Below are positions 51,303 through 58,849 of a stretch of DNA of 64,000 bases, piece after piece; positions within the stretch are counted from its first letter, which is position 1; each line of letters opens with the position of its first letter. Position numbers and translations under genes: made by a program. Source of the stretch: Collinsella aerofaciens (GTDB lineage: Bacteria; Actinomycetota; Coriobacteriia; Coriobacteriales; Coriobacteriaceae); the NCBI RefSeq assembly GCF_028206795.1, contig NZ_JAQLFJ010000008.1:46123-110122 (forward strand). Direction: 5' to 3'. The notes under the pieces were generated by a model. That model did no database searches and was not told where the DNA came from. It was given only the letters and a program-made list of their open reading frames with translations.

Positions 51303-52469
51303 ATGTTCGAGAAGAGTGTCGAGGAGCTCACCGAGCTCGGCGCCCAGATCACCACGGCCGAGATTGCTCAGCAGCCCGAGCTTTGGCGTGATACGCTCAA
51401 CATCTATCGCGAGAACAAGGAGGCCATCGAGGCCTTCCTGGCCGAGGCTCGCGCTATGGGCGAGGGTCGTCTGTCCGTTGTCTTCACCGGTGCCGGTACG
51501 TCCGACTACGTTGGCGATACCTGCGCCCCGTACCTGCGTCACGCTGGCAACACTGATCTCTACGACTTTAAGCCCATCGCCACGACCGACATCGTGAGCG
51601 CCCCGCGCGACTTCCTGCGCGCCGAGGATCCCACGCTCGTGGTTTCCTTTGCCCGTTCTGGCAACAGCCCCGAGAGCCTTGCCGCCGTTGCCGTTGCCAA
51701 GGAGCTCGTCCACAACGTCAAGTTCCTCAACATCACCTGCGCTCCCGAGGGCAAGCTCGCCGTCGAGTCTGCCGATGATCCCAATGCGCTGACGCTGCTC
51801 ATTCCGCGCGCCAACGACAAGGGCTTCGCCATGACTGGCTCTTATTCCTGCATGACCCTGCTCTCCACCCTTATTTTCGACACTGCCTCTGACGAGCAGA
51901 AGGCCGAGTGGGTCGAGACGATTGCCAAGATGGGCGAGGAGGTCATCTCTCGTGAGTCTGAGATCGCCGATTACCTGGCTGGCGACTTCAACCGCGTGAC
52001 CTACTTGGGTTCCGGCTCCTTTGGTGGCCTTGCCCAGGAGAGCCAGCTCAAGATCCTCGAGCTCGCTCACGGTCTGGTCGCTACTTCTTACGACACCTCC
52101 ATGGGCTATCGTCACGGACCCAAGTCCTTCGTCGACGATAAGACGCTCGTCTTCGTGTTCGTCAACAACGACGCCTACACCCGTCAGTACGATATCGACA
52201 TCCTCAACGAGATCGGCGGCGACGAGATCGCTCAGCACACCGTCGCCGTTCAGCAGGAAGGTGCTACCGTCTATGAGGGTGAGTCCTTCACCTTTAAGGG
52301 CTACGAAGCGCTTCCCGAGGGCTACCTCGCTCTGCCGTTCGTGATGTTTGCCCAGGCCATCAGCCTGCTCAACTCCGTGCGCGTGGGCAACACGCCCGAT
52401 ACGCCGAGCCCCACCGGCACGGTCAACCGCGTGGTCAAGGGCGTGACGATTCACCCCTTCACCGCTTAA
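51303..52469 (+). CDS. agaS: SIS-domain sugar isomerase/deaminase, AgaS family
   Basis: 388 residues from ATG 51303. Two SIS subdomains: FTGAGTSDYVGD near 65 and the second with YLGSGSFGGLAQESQLKILEL near 240; the YDTSMGYRHGPKSF segment is typical of AgaS. Known AgaS enzymes deaminate and isomerise galactosamine-6-P to tagatose-6-P. With NagA-2 next and LacC downstream it supports a GalNAc route. Highly optimised codons. Confidence 0.9.
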   Translation: MFEKSVEELTELGAQITTAEIAQQPELWRDTLNIYRENKEAIEAFLAEARAMGEGRLSVVFTGAGTSDYVGDTCAPYLRHAGNTDLYDFKPIATTDIVSAPRDFLRAEDPTLVVSFARSGNSPESLAAVAVAKELVHNVKFLNITCAPEGKLAVESADDPNALTLLIPRANDKGFAMTGSYSCMTLLSTLIFDTASDEQKAEWVETIAKMGEEVISRESEIADYLAGDFNRVTYLGSGSFGGLAQESQLKILELAHGLVATSYDTSMGYRHGPKSFVDDKTLVFVFVNNDAYTRQYDIDILNEIGGDEIAQHTVAVQQEGATVYEGESFTFKGYEALPEGYLALPFVMFAQAISLLNSVRVGNTPDTPSPTGTVNRVVKGVTIHPFTA

Positions 52470-52485
52470 TCGCGTCCCTCTGTAA

Positions 52486-52524
52486 GGGCGCCCGTCCGCT
52501 CATAACGGCGGGCGGGCGCTTTTT
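52486..52524 (+). terminator. Intrinsic terminator after agaS
   Basis: GGGCGCCCGTCCG / CGGCGGGCGGGCGCT pairing with TTTTT. nagA copy 2 has its own TATAGCAT-like -10 after it. Confidence 0.85.
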
Positions 52525-52584
52525 GTTTTACCTGAGCTGGGTATAGCATCACCACAGTCAACTGCTTTAAAGCAAGGAGTGCAT

Positions 52585-53754
52585 ATGAGCACGTACGCAA
52601 TTAAGGCTGACAAGTTCTTCTTGCCGGCAGGCCCGCAACTGGGCGGCTATCTTATGGTCGAGGATGGCGTCTTTGGCGCCTGGCAGGCCGACGAGCCCTC
52701 TTGCGAGATTAAGGACTACACGGGGTCGTGGATCGCACCTGGTATGGTCGATACTCACATCCATGGCTTCTACAACCACTCAACTACCGATAACGATCCC
52801 GAGGGCATCGATATCAGCTCAACCGAGCTCGCCCGTCGCGGTACCACCAGCTGGCTGCCCACGACGTTCACCGATGGCGTCGAGCAGATCAAGGACGCCT
52901 GCGCTGCTATCGCCCAGGCGGACGAGGGCCGCGGCCCCGACTTCTGCGGTGCCCGCATTCAGGGCATCTACCTGGAGGGCCCCTTCTTTACCATGAAGCA
53001 CGTGGGCGCGCAGAACCCCGCTTACCTGATTGACCCCTCCGAGGAGGTTTTCGACCAGTGGCAGGAGGCTGCGGGCGGTCGCATCGTTAAGAGCGCCATG
53101 GCCGCCGAGCGCGACGGTGCCGCTGCTTATGCGGCTGCTCTGAACGCCAAGGGCGTGGTGACCAGCATCGGTCACTCCGACGCCGCCTACGATGAGTGCA
53201 TCGCCGCTATCAATGCCGGTGCCAGCTGCTTTACGCATACCTATAACGGCCAGCGCGGTCTGCATCACCGTGAGCCCGGTGTCGTGGGTGCTGCCATGTC
53301 TACGCCCGAGACCTACGCCGAGATCATCTGTGACGGCAAGCACGTAAACCCTGCCGCCATCAAGGCGCTGCTGCAGGCAAAGGGCTGGCAGCACACGGTA
53401 CTCATCACCGACTGCCTGGGTTGCGGCGGCATGCCCGAGGGCAGCTACACCAGTGGCGGCATGGACGTCATCATGAAGGACAACCTGTGCTGGCTCGCCG
53501 ACGGCAAGAGCATTGCCGGCTCGGTGCTCACGCTTGCCCAGGGCGTCAAGAACATCGTCGACTGGGGCATCGCCAGCGCCGATATCGCCATTCGCATGGC
53601 AACTGAGGTGCCGGCACGCTCCGCGCACATCGAGGATAAGTGCGGCAGCATCATGCCGGGTCGCGACGCCGACTTTGTCGTGTTCGACCATGAGCTTACC
53701 CTCGTCGAGACGTATGTTGGCGGCCAGAGCGTCGGCAACGCCTTTACCGAGTAA
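52585..53754 (+). CDS. nagA: N-acetylglucosamine/galactosamine-6-phosphate deacetylase, copy 2
   Basis: 389 residues from ATG 52585 (AAGGAG upstream). About 95% identical to NagA copy 1; all metal and catalytic residues are conserved (THIHGF, EGPFF, LITDCLG). DNA differs more, at many third positions, so this duplication is older than that of yhcH. Position after agaS suggests it acts on GalNAc-6-P, though NagA enzymes can be promiscuous. Confidence 0.93.
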   Translation: MSTYAIKADKFFLPAGPQLGGYLMVEDGVFGAWQADEPSCEIKDYTGSWIAPGMVDTHIHGFYNHSTTDNDPEGIDISSTELARRGTTSWLPTTFTDGVEQIKDACAAIAQADEGRGPDFCGARIQGIYLEGPFFTMKHVGAQNPAYLIDPSEEVFDQWQEAAGGRIVKSAMAAERDGAAAYAAALNAKGVVTSIGHSDAAYDECIAAINAGASCFTHTYNGQRGLHHREPGVVGAAMSTPETYAEIICDGKHVNPAAIKALLQAKGWQHTVLITDCLGCGGMPEGSYTSGGMDVIMKDNLCWLADGKSIAGSVLTLAQGVKNIVDWGIASADIAIRMATEVPARSAHIEDKCGSIMPGRDADFVVFDHELTLVETYVGGQSVGNAFTE

Positions 53755-53766
53755 CGATAGAAAAAG

Positions 53767-53798
53767 ACGGCGGGCCCGAATCTGCTCGGACCCGCCGT
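53767..53798. terminator. Bidirectional terminator between nagA-2 and flavodoxin
   Basis: ACGGCGGGCCCGA / TCGGACCCGCCGT, 13-bp stem with one mismatch, between convergent genes. Confidence 0.82.
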
Positions 53799-53829
53799 AT
53801 GGGTTAAACGCTCAAAAGCACCTTCACAG

Positions 53830-54414
53830 TTACAGCTTGTTAGCGATCTTCTTTGCCGTGCGCTTAACGCCGGCCACCAGGCCTCCTGCAGGATGCTCCT
53901 TCTCGTATGCTAGACGCTTCTCGCGCTTGGCGTACTCTTCGACGATGATGTCGCCATACTCGTCTTCGATCTTGTCGAAGAAGTCGACAGCGCCCTTAAT
54001 TTCCTCAGCGGTCGGGTGTCCCTTTTGGACACCGCCGGCGAGTTTGAACGGTCCCCACGTATCAAAGCCGGGGCAGCCGTAGACGCCCATAAAGATAGCC
54101 TGCCTCATGCGGCAGATGCCATCGATATCCTTGCCGTACCACTTGTTTTTGCCACCGTAGGTCATAAGGCCAAACACTTTGTCCTGCGGCTGCAGCACGT
54201 TCGTGAGCACGCGTGCCATGTCCTTGTCGATCTCGGAGTAATAGATGCCCGTGGCGACACCGATCAGATGATATTCGTGCAGGTTGGGATACTCGTTTTT
54301 ACCGAGTGACTTCACATCGAGGGTATCGATCTCGGGGTGCGCCTCGACGATGGCGTCCACGAGCTTTTTCGTATTGCCGTGATGGCGCGAGGCGTAGAGG
54401 ATGATGGTTCGCAT
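53830..54414 (-). CDS. Flavodoxin-like protein
   Basis: 194 residues from ATG 54414 (AAAGG upstream); a longer frame to 54573 lacks support. FMN phosphate loop SRHHGNTKK (residues 8-16) after the first strand TIILYA; TGIYYSEID and TYGGKNKWYG further loops. The ~35-residue C-terminal extension is Lys/Ala-rich. Divergent from the LacX-like gene. An electron carrier or flavodoxin-fold oxidoreductase; no specific partner is visible. Confidence 0.82.
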   Translation of the reverse strand: MRTIILYASRHHGNTKKLVDAIVEAHPEIDTLDVKSLGKNEYPNLHEYHLIGVATGIYYSEIDKDMARVLTNVLQPQDKVFGLMTYGGKNKWYGKDIDGICRMRQAIFMGVYGCPGFDTWGPFKLAGGVQKGHPTAEEIKGAVDFFDKIEDEYGDIIVEEYAKREKRLAYEKEHPAGGLVAGVKRTAKKIANKL

Positions 54415-54572
54415 AAGAAGGCCTTTCAGCTGTAATTGCATCAATGTCTGTATGGTACCCCGTTGCATGGCTGGGATACCGGACGTATCGATGAACGTGC
54501 GGGTTTGTCCTTTGGTCAGGGCCGAGACGGGTTCTTGCGAGCAAAAAAAGCAGTTGTTCGAAAGGATGGGCA

Positions 54573-55454
54573 ATGGAATACGCTCTCTCCAACGATTCGA
54601 TTTCTATTAAGGTGTCCACGGCTGGCGGTTCGTTTACCTCGATTGAGGCCGGAGGTCGCGAGTATCTGTGGCAGGGCGATCCCGCCGTGTGGTCCGGTCA
54701 GGCACCGATTTGCTTCCCGATTTGCGGAGGCTTGCGCGACAACAGCGCCATGACGTTTGCCGGGCATCATGTAAAGCTCGCTCGCCACGGGTTTGCGCGC
54801 AAACAGGAGTGGAAGCTGCTGAGCCAAGGCGAGAACGAGCTGGCGATGTGCCTGGCTTCGGAGGATAACGCCGCGCTGCTGAGCGATTATCCGTACCCGT
54901 TTAAGCTTGTCGCTCGTTATACGCTCGAGGATACCGCCGTGCGCGTCTCCTATGAGGTGACCAACGAGGGAACCGAGGACATGCCGTTCTTTATCGGCGG
55001 TCATCCCGGCTTTAGGTGTCCGCTCGATGAGGGCGAGGCCTATACGGACTACGAGCTGCGCTTTGAGAAAGACGAGGCTGCGGAGCTCTGCACCGCCGTT
55101 CCCTCGACTGGATTGATTGACGTGACCAATCGCTCCAAGAACCCCATGGTGGGAAAGACGCTGCCTCTGTCACATGAGCTCTTCGATTTTGCGGAGACCA
55201 TCTTTGACGTGCTCGAGAGCCGTCAAGTCACGCTTTCCAAAAAGGGCGAGGACAAGGGCGTCCGCCTGAGCTTTGAGGGCTTCCCATATCTCATTGTGTG
55301 GAGCAAGCCCGAGGGCGATTTTGTGGCGGTTGAGCCCTGGGGCGGCCTTTCGACCTGCTCCGATGAGGACGACGTGCTTGAGCATAAGCGCGGCTGCCTT
55401 GTCGCCAAGCCCAAGGAGGCCGTCGTTCGCTCGTTCACGATTGAGATTCTGTAA
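54573..55454 (+). CDS. Aldose 1-epimerase-like protein, LacX type
   Basis: 293 residues, galactose-mutarotase superfamily beta-sandwich. Active-site candidates: ARHGFAR (His), FFIGGHPGFRCPL (His), and Glu in the VAVEPWGG segment. LacX proteins accompany tagatose-6-P pathway genes in lactic acid bacteria. Next to LacC here, it fits handling of galactose-derived anomers. AAAGGA upstream. Confidence 0.87.
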   Translation: MEYALSNDSISIKVSTAGGSFTSIEAGGREYLWQGDPAVWSGQAPICFPICGGLRDNSAMTFAGHHVKLARHGFARKQEWKLLSQGENELAMCLASEDNAALLSDYPYPFKLVARYTLEDTAVRVSYEVTNEGTEDMPFFIGGHPGFRCPLDEGEAYTDYELRFEKDEAAELCTAVPSTGLIDVTNRSKNPMVGKTLPLSHELFDFAETIFDVLESRQVTLSKKGEDKGVRLSFEGFPYLIVWSKPEGDFVAVEPWGGLSTCSDEDDVLEHKRGCLVAKPKEAVVRSFTIEIL

Positions 55455-55513
55455 TTCCGTTTTGTCGACTCGTATCGCGAGGCACAAGGAGCCTGCGAGA
55501 TAAGGAGCTAAAA

Positions 55514-56449
55514 ATGATCCTCACCGTTACGATGAACCCGTCTGTCGATACGCGCTATCAGCTCGATGAGCTCGTTATCGACGACGTCAACCGTGTGACG
55601 CCCGAAAAGACCGCCGGCGGCAAGGGCCTCAACGTGGCCCGTGTGCTGGGTCAGCTGGGTGACGACGTTGTGGCAACCGGTCTGCTCGGCGGCCACATGG
55701 GCGCTTACATGGCTGAGCTCATGGACGCCAACGGTATTAACAACGACTTTGTGCCCATCAAGGGCGAGACTCGCATTTGCCTTAACATTCTCCACGCCGG
55801 CAACCAGACCGAGCTGCTCGAGAGCGGCCCGACAATTGCCCCCGAGGAGCTCGATGCCTTTACCGCCAAGTTTACTGAGCTTGCGGGCAAGGCCGACGTC
55901 GTCACCATTTCGGGTTCGCTGCCCCGCGGTGTCGAGGCAGACTACTATGCCAAGATCACGGGCATTGCCGAGAACGCCGGCGCCAAGGTGCTGCTCGATA
56001 CCTCGGGTGCCTCTCTCGAGGCTGCGCTCAAGTCCGAGGTTAAGCCCGAGCTGGTCAAGCCTAACCTGACCGAGATCAACGGCCTTCTGGGCACGAGCTT
56101 TACCACCGACGATGTGGACGAGCTCCGTGCCGCGCTCGCCTCTGACGCCCGTTTCTCCGATATCCCCTGGGTCGTCGTATCCATGGGCGCTGCCGGCTCC
56201 GTTGGCTTCCACAATGGCCGTGCGTTCCGCGCAAAGACGCCCGATATCCCTGCCGTTAACGCCACGGGCTCGGGCGATTCGACCATCGCCGGCTTCGCAC
56301 ATGCGATTGCTGCTGGTGCGGATGACGAGACGGTGCTGCGTACCGCCAACACCTGCGGCAAGCTCAACGCCATGGATCCCATGACCGGCCATCTGGTCAT
56401 GGATCGTTGGGACGAGGTCTACAACGGCGTTGTCGTGACTGAGCTGTAA
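55514..56449 (+). CDS. PfkB-family sugar-phosphate kinase, LacC/FruK type
   Basis: 311 residues. PfkB signatures: GGKGLNVARVL (about 37-47) and NATGSGDSTIAGF (about 250-262) with catalytic Asp. Either tagatose-6-phosphate kinase or 1-phosphofructokinase. AgaS in the same block makes tagatose-6-P, which favours LacC. No tagatose-bisphosphate aldolase gene is in the window. AAGGAG site. Confidence 0.87.
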   Translation: MILTVTMNPSVDTRYQLDELVIDDVNRVTPEKTAGGKGLNVARVLGQLGDDVVATGLLGGHMGAYMAELMDANGINNDFVPIKGETRICLNILHAGNQTELLESGPTIAPEELDAFTAKFTELAGKADVVTISGSLPRGVEADYYAKITGIAENAGAKVLLDTSGASLEAALKSEVKPELVKPNLTEINGLLGTSFTTDDVDELRAALASDARFSDIPWVVVSMGAAGSVGFHNGRAFRAKTPDIPAVNATGSGDSTIAGFAHAIAAGADDETVLRTANTCGKLNAMDPMTGHLVMDRWDEVYNGVVVTEL

Positions 56450-56482
56450 GAGTTTGGGCGACGGCCCCGGCATCGCTTGCTA

Positions 56483-56614
56483 GCTCATGTTGACGACAAG
56501 TGCGGTAGCATTATGCCGGGGCGCGACGCCGACGTTGTCGTGTTCAATCCCGACCTTACCCTGGTCGAGACGTATGTGGGTGGCAACAGCGTCGGTAATG
56601 CGTTTACCGAGTAG
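56483..56614 (+). pseudogene. 3' fragment of nagA (last ~43 codons)
   Basis: Reads AHVDDKCGSIMPGRDADVVVFNPDL...AFTE then stop, matching the end of NagA copy 1 (NPDL, GGNSVGNAFTE) rather than copy 2 (DHEL, GGQSVGNAFTE). No start or ribosome binding site. It begins 33 bp after the LacC stop and marks the left edge of the right-hand direct repeat. Confidence 0.9.
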
Positions 56615-56646
56615 CTGCCAAAGAAACGATCCGAGAGGGGATTTAG

Positions 56647-57120
56647 ATGATTTACGGTGCATTGGGCGATATCGAGGAGTACCGCGGAATGCTCAAGGGC
56701 CTCGACGTGCTGATCGACTGGCTCGAGGAGAACGACCCGGCGCAGCTCGAGGTCGGCAGCCATCCGATTCTGGGCGATAAGGTCTTTGCGAACGTCATGG
56801 CTCCCACGACGCGTCCCGAGGCCGAGGCTCACTATGAGACGCATCAGCGCTATCACGACCTGCAGATTGACATTGAGGGTCGCGAGGCCTTTAAGGTTGC
56901 CACGGGCAGTCTGACGCTGGTCCAGGAGTTTGACGAGAAGGACGACTACGACCTGGTCGATTCCGACGCTTCGATCGCCGGCGATCTTGCTGACGACAAG
57001 TTTGCGCTGTTTGTTGCCGGCGAGCCCCACATGCCCACGCTCGAGTTCCCGGGCGATGGCGCGCAGCCGGTCAAGAAGATCTGCTTTAAGCTGCTTGCAG
57101 ACGCTTACTGGGAGGAGTAG
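56647..57120 (+). CDS. YhcH/YjgK/YiaL family protein, copy 2
   Basis: 157 residues, differing from copy 1 (43829) by Gln for Glu in PAxLEV and Ile for Val in IDxEGRE. The same upstream GAGGGGATTTAG leader. Its former promoter lay upstream of a full nagA, now only a fragment, so expression depends on read-through from LacC. Confidence 0.87.
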   Translation: MIYGALGDIEEYRGMLKGLDVLIDWLEENDPAQLEVGSHPILGDKVFANVMAPTTRPEAEAHYETHQRYHDLQIDIEGREAFKVATGSLTLVQEFDEKDDYDLVDSDASIAGDLADDKFALFVAGEPHMPTLEFPGDGAQPVKKICFKLLADAYWEE

Positions 57121-57166
57121 CGCGCTGCTCGTGAGCTAGCGTGATTCCCCTTGGGGAGCGCGCTTG

Positions 57167-57211
57167 AGCCCCGTTAATCGCGGTTCCCTTGGGGATTGCG
57201 GTTGGCGGGGC
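57167..57211 (+). terminator. Terminator of yhcH copy 2 (degenerating)
   Basis: Counterpart of 44349-44398, but the left arm now reads AGCCCCGTTA and the tail CTTTCTGTTTTT. Confidence 0.6.
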
Positions 57212-57257
57212 TTTCTGTTTTTGAGTAGGGGAGTTGCCGGCGGCGTTTTGCTTGGAT

Positions 57258-57829
57258 TTATTTGCGAAGAACATCGGCTAGCCGCAGGATTGAAATCATC
57301 GACCGATAAGTGAGTTCCACTTTTTCACCCGCAAGCAGTCGTTTCGAGCCAATCTCATCTACCCCCACAAGCCGAGAAAACAGCGGGCCGCTCATCGTGC
57401 CATCGTCAATTGATTCCCTTATGGTCTTCAAAACGTCCGTATCATGAAGCGATGCCGAGCTGTAGGGGGCAACACGAGCGGAACTCTCAATTAACGACGA
57501 GACAAAAGGATGGAGATGCTTTGGACATAGTCCATCAAACACCACATCCCCATTGTCGTTCGAGCCGACCAGGCGCCAAGTATAATGATCGACCCAGTCA
57601 TCTCCGTCATATATGACGTCCATGAGCAACTTCCCGTCTAGAGAGAGAAACCTATTTGGACATCGGGACGCAAGACCGCAATCCATATCGGGCCTGCAGC
57701 AGATCCAACCCAACGCACCACATAGGTTCCCTTTCGTACATGCGTATCAATCTGCCCCGAAATGCCGGTGAATGCAATTCCAGACCCGTTTGTCGGATAG
57801 CAATCGACGTATTTTTGTTTTCCGTTCAC
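57258..57829 (-). pseudogene. Frameshifted gene with HTH-like C-terminal region
   Basis: Two overlapping frames continue one another. 57829-57638 (GTG start; KYVDCYPTNGSG...VVRWVGSAAG) ends in a stop just where 57713-57258 reads on as FLSLDGKLLMDVIYDGDDW...; the shift is near 57650-57660. The last ~45 residues (SGPLFSRLVGVDEIGSKRL..) resemble a helix-turn-helix. Upstream of 57829 the frame continues as FSFAGTIYLYKVV to an in-frame stop, so the 5' end is also lost. Present only in the right repeat copy. Confidence 0.5.
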
Positions 57830-58017
57830 AACCTTGTATAGATATATCGTGCCAGCAAAAGAGAAGGGATCGTGACTATTTTAGATCTATATGACCAACT
57901 CGAGCCCTCACCATGGCAATTGTTACAGCTGGGTTTCTTTTCATTAAAATTTCACTTTGGTAAATCCCCGCCCCTAAGCATTAAACCCGAAGTCCACCGA
58001 GTGGGCGAATTGGCAAC

Positions 58018-58040
58018 AAAAAAAGCCGCCCGAAGGCGGC
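58018..58040 (-). terminator. Terminator of tRNA-Thr, copy 2
   Basis: Minus strand GCCGCC-TTCG-GGCGGC followed by TTTTTTT. Confidence 0.92.
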
Positions 58041-58052
58041 TATCTTGTGTAA

Positions 58053-58128
58053 TGGAGCCAGCGACCGGGCTCGAACCGGTGACCCCCGCTTTACGAGAGC
58101 GGTGCTCTACCAACTGAGCTACGCTGGC
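58053..58128 (-). tRNA. tRNA-Thr(CGU), copy 2
   Basis: Identical 76-nt gene to 44499-44574, with anticodon CGU and encoded CCA. The 5' flank (58129-58221) is also conserved with copy 1, so the promoter is retained. Confidence 0.96.
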
Positions 58129-58285
58129 GGCCATGTGATGACGCAACTGAGGCGTCAACGGCTGTCTATGATACGGGACATCGCACATCCGCGCAAGTGT
58201 TCTGACGGCTTTTCTCACTTTAAATGCACTAATATTGGAGACGTGATGTCTTGCTCTTACGGGTCTCAAGCAGAATGGGGCAGTG

Positions 58286-58765
58286 ATGGCTCAACCCAAG
58301 ATTCTTCTCACACGCATCGATGATCGGTTTATTTACGGGCAAGACGTTGAGCTGTGGAATGAGGCGGTTGGTTCCAACCTCGTCCTGATCGTTAACGACG
58401 AGATTGCGGCGGATTCGCGCAAGTGGGCGCCTATGAGGGTCGCGGCGCCCGAGGGCGTGTGGACACGGTTTTTCTCGGTGCAAAGGACCATCGACATCAT
58501 CCATACCGCAACGCCGCGTCAATGGATTCTGATCATGGTGGCCTCACCCGCCGATGCGCTCGCGCTGGTTAAGGGTGGTGTGCCGATCACCAAGATCAGC
58601 ATTGGCCATATGCAGGCAGGGGAGGGCAAGCGTCCCGCAACACCCGCAGTTGCCGTAGACGACACAGACGTCGCTGCCCTCAAAGAGCTGCAAGCGCTCG
58701 GCATAGAACTAGAAATCCGCTACCTCCCCAGCTCCAACCCCGACCCCATTCAACTAGTCATTTAA
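58286..58765 (+). CDS. PTS EIIB-like protein, mannose family, active-site His replaced by Tyr
   Basis: 159 residues from ATG 58286. Clearly EIIB-Man fold: RIDDRFIYGQDVELWNEAV matches RIDxRLIHGQVxxLW of active homologs, but the phospho-His position is Tyr17. Other family landmarks (VNDEIA, KISIGHMQ) are present. It cannot pass phosphate in the normal way, so it may sense or regulate, or be decaying. No EIIC/EIID adjoins. Its last codons and stop (CTA GTC ATT TAA) lie in the hairpin repeat 58754-58784. Confidence 0.85.
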   Translation: MAQPKILLTRIDDRFIYGQDVELWNEAVGSNLVLIVNDEIAADSRKWAPMRVAAPEGVWTRFFSVQRTIDIIHTATPRQWILIMVASPADALALVKGGVPITKISIGHMQAGEGKRPATPAVAVDDTDVAALKELQALGIELEIRYLPSSNPDPIQLVI

Positions 58766-58784
58766 GAACGTCCCCAATGACTAG
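58754..58784. repeat. Hairpin repeat overlapping a stop codon
   Basis: CTAGTCATT / AATGACTAG, 9-bp perfect stem, loop TAAGAACGTCCCC. The stem nearly equals that at 24387-24415, with the loop inverted. Confidence 0.85.
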
Positions 58785-58791
58785 GTAGCAA

Positions 58792-58823
58792 AGCGCCCGT
58801 CGGCGGTGGTGCCGGCGGGCGCT
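58792..58823. terminator. Hairpin between the EIIB-like gene and galM
   Basis: AGCGCCCGtCGGC / GCCGgCGGGCGCT, between convergent genes; only a weak T-run on the minus strand. Confidence 0.65.
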
Positions 58824-58849
58824 GCTGTGCGATATGTCGCGTTATGGGC

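Larger units (their letters stand above)
56483..58221. repeat. Right copy of the ~1-kb direct repeat, interrupted by ~750 bp
   Basis: 56483-57256 and 58016-58221 match the left copy (43665-44667). The intervening 57257-58015 is absent from the left copy, AT-richer and carries a degenerate minus-strand gene. 57830-58015 shows no gene. Confidence 0.85.

Noticed and set aside
57872..58117. Open frame ending in EPATGLEPVTPALRERCSTN
   Set aside because: This tail is the antisense reading of the tRNA-Thr gene, a well-known source of false hypothetical proteins.
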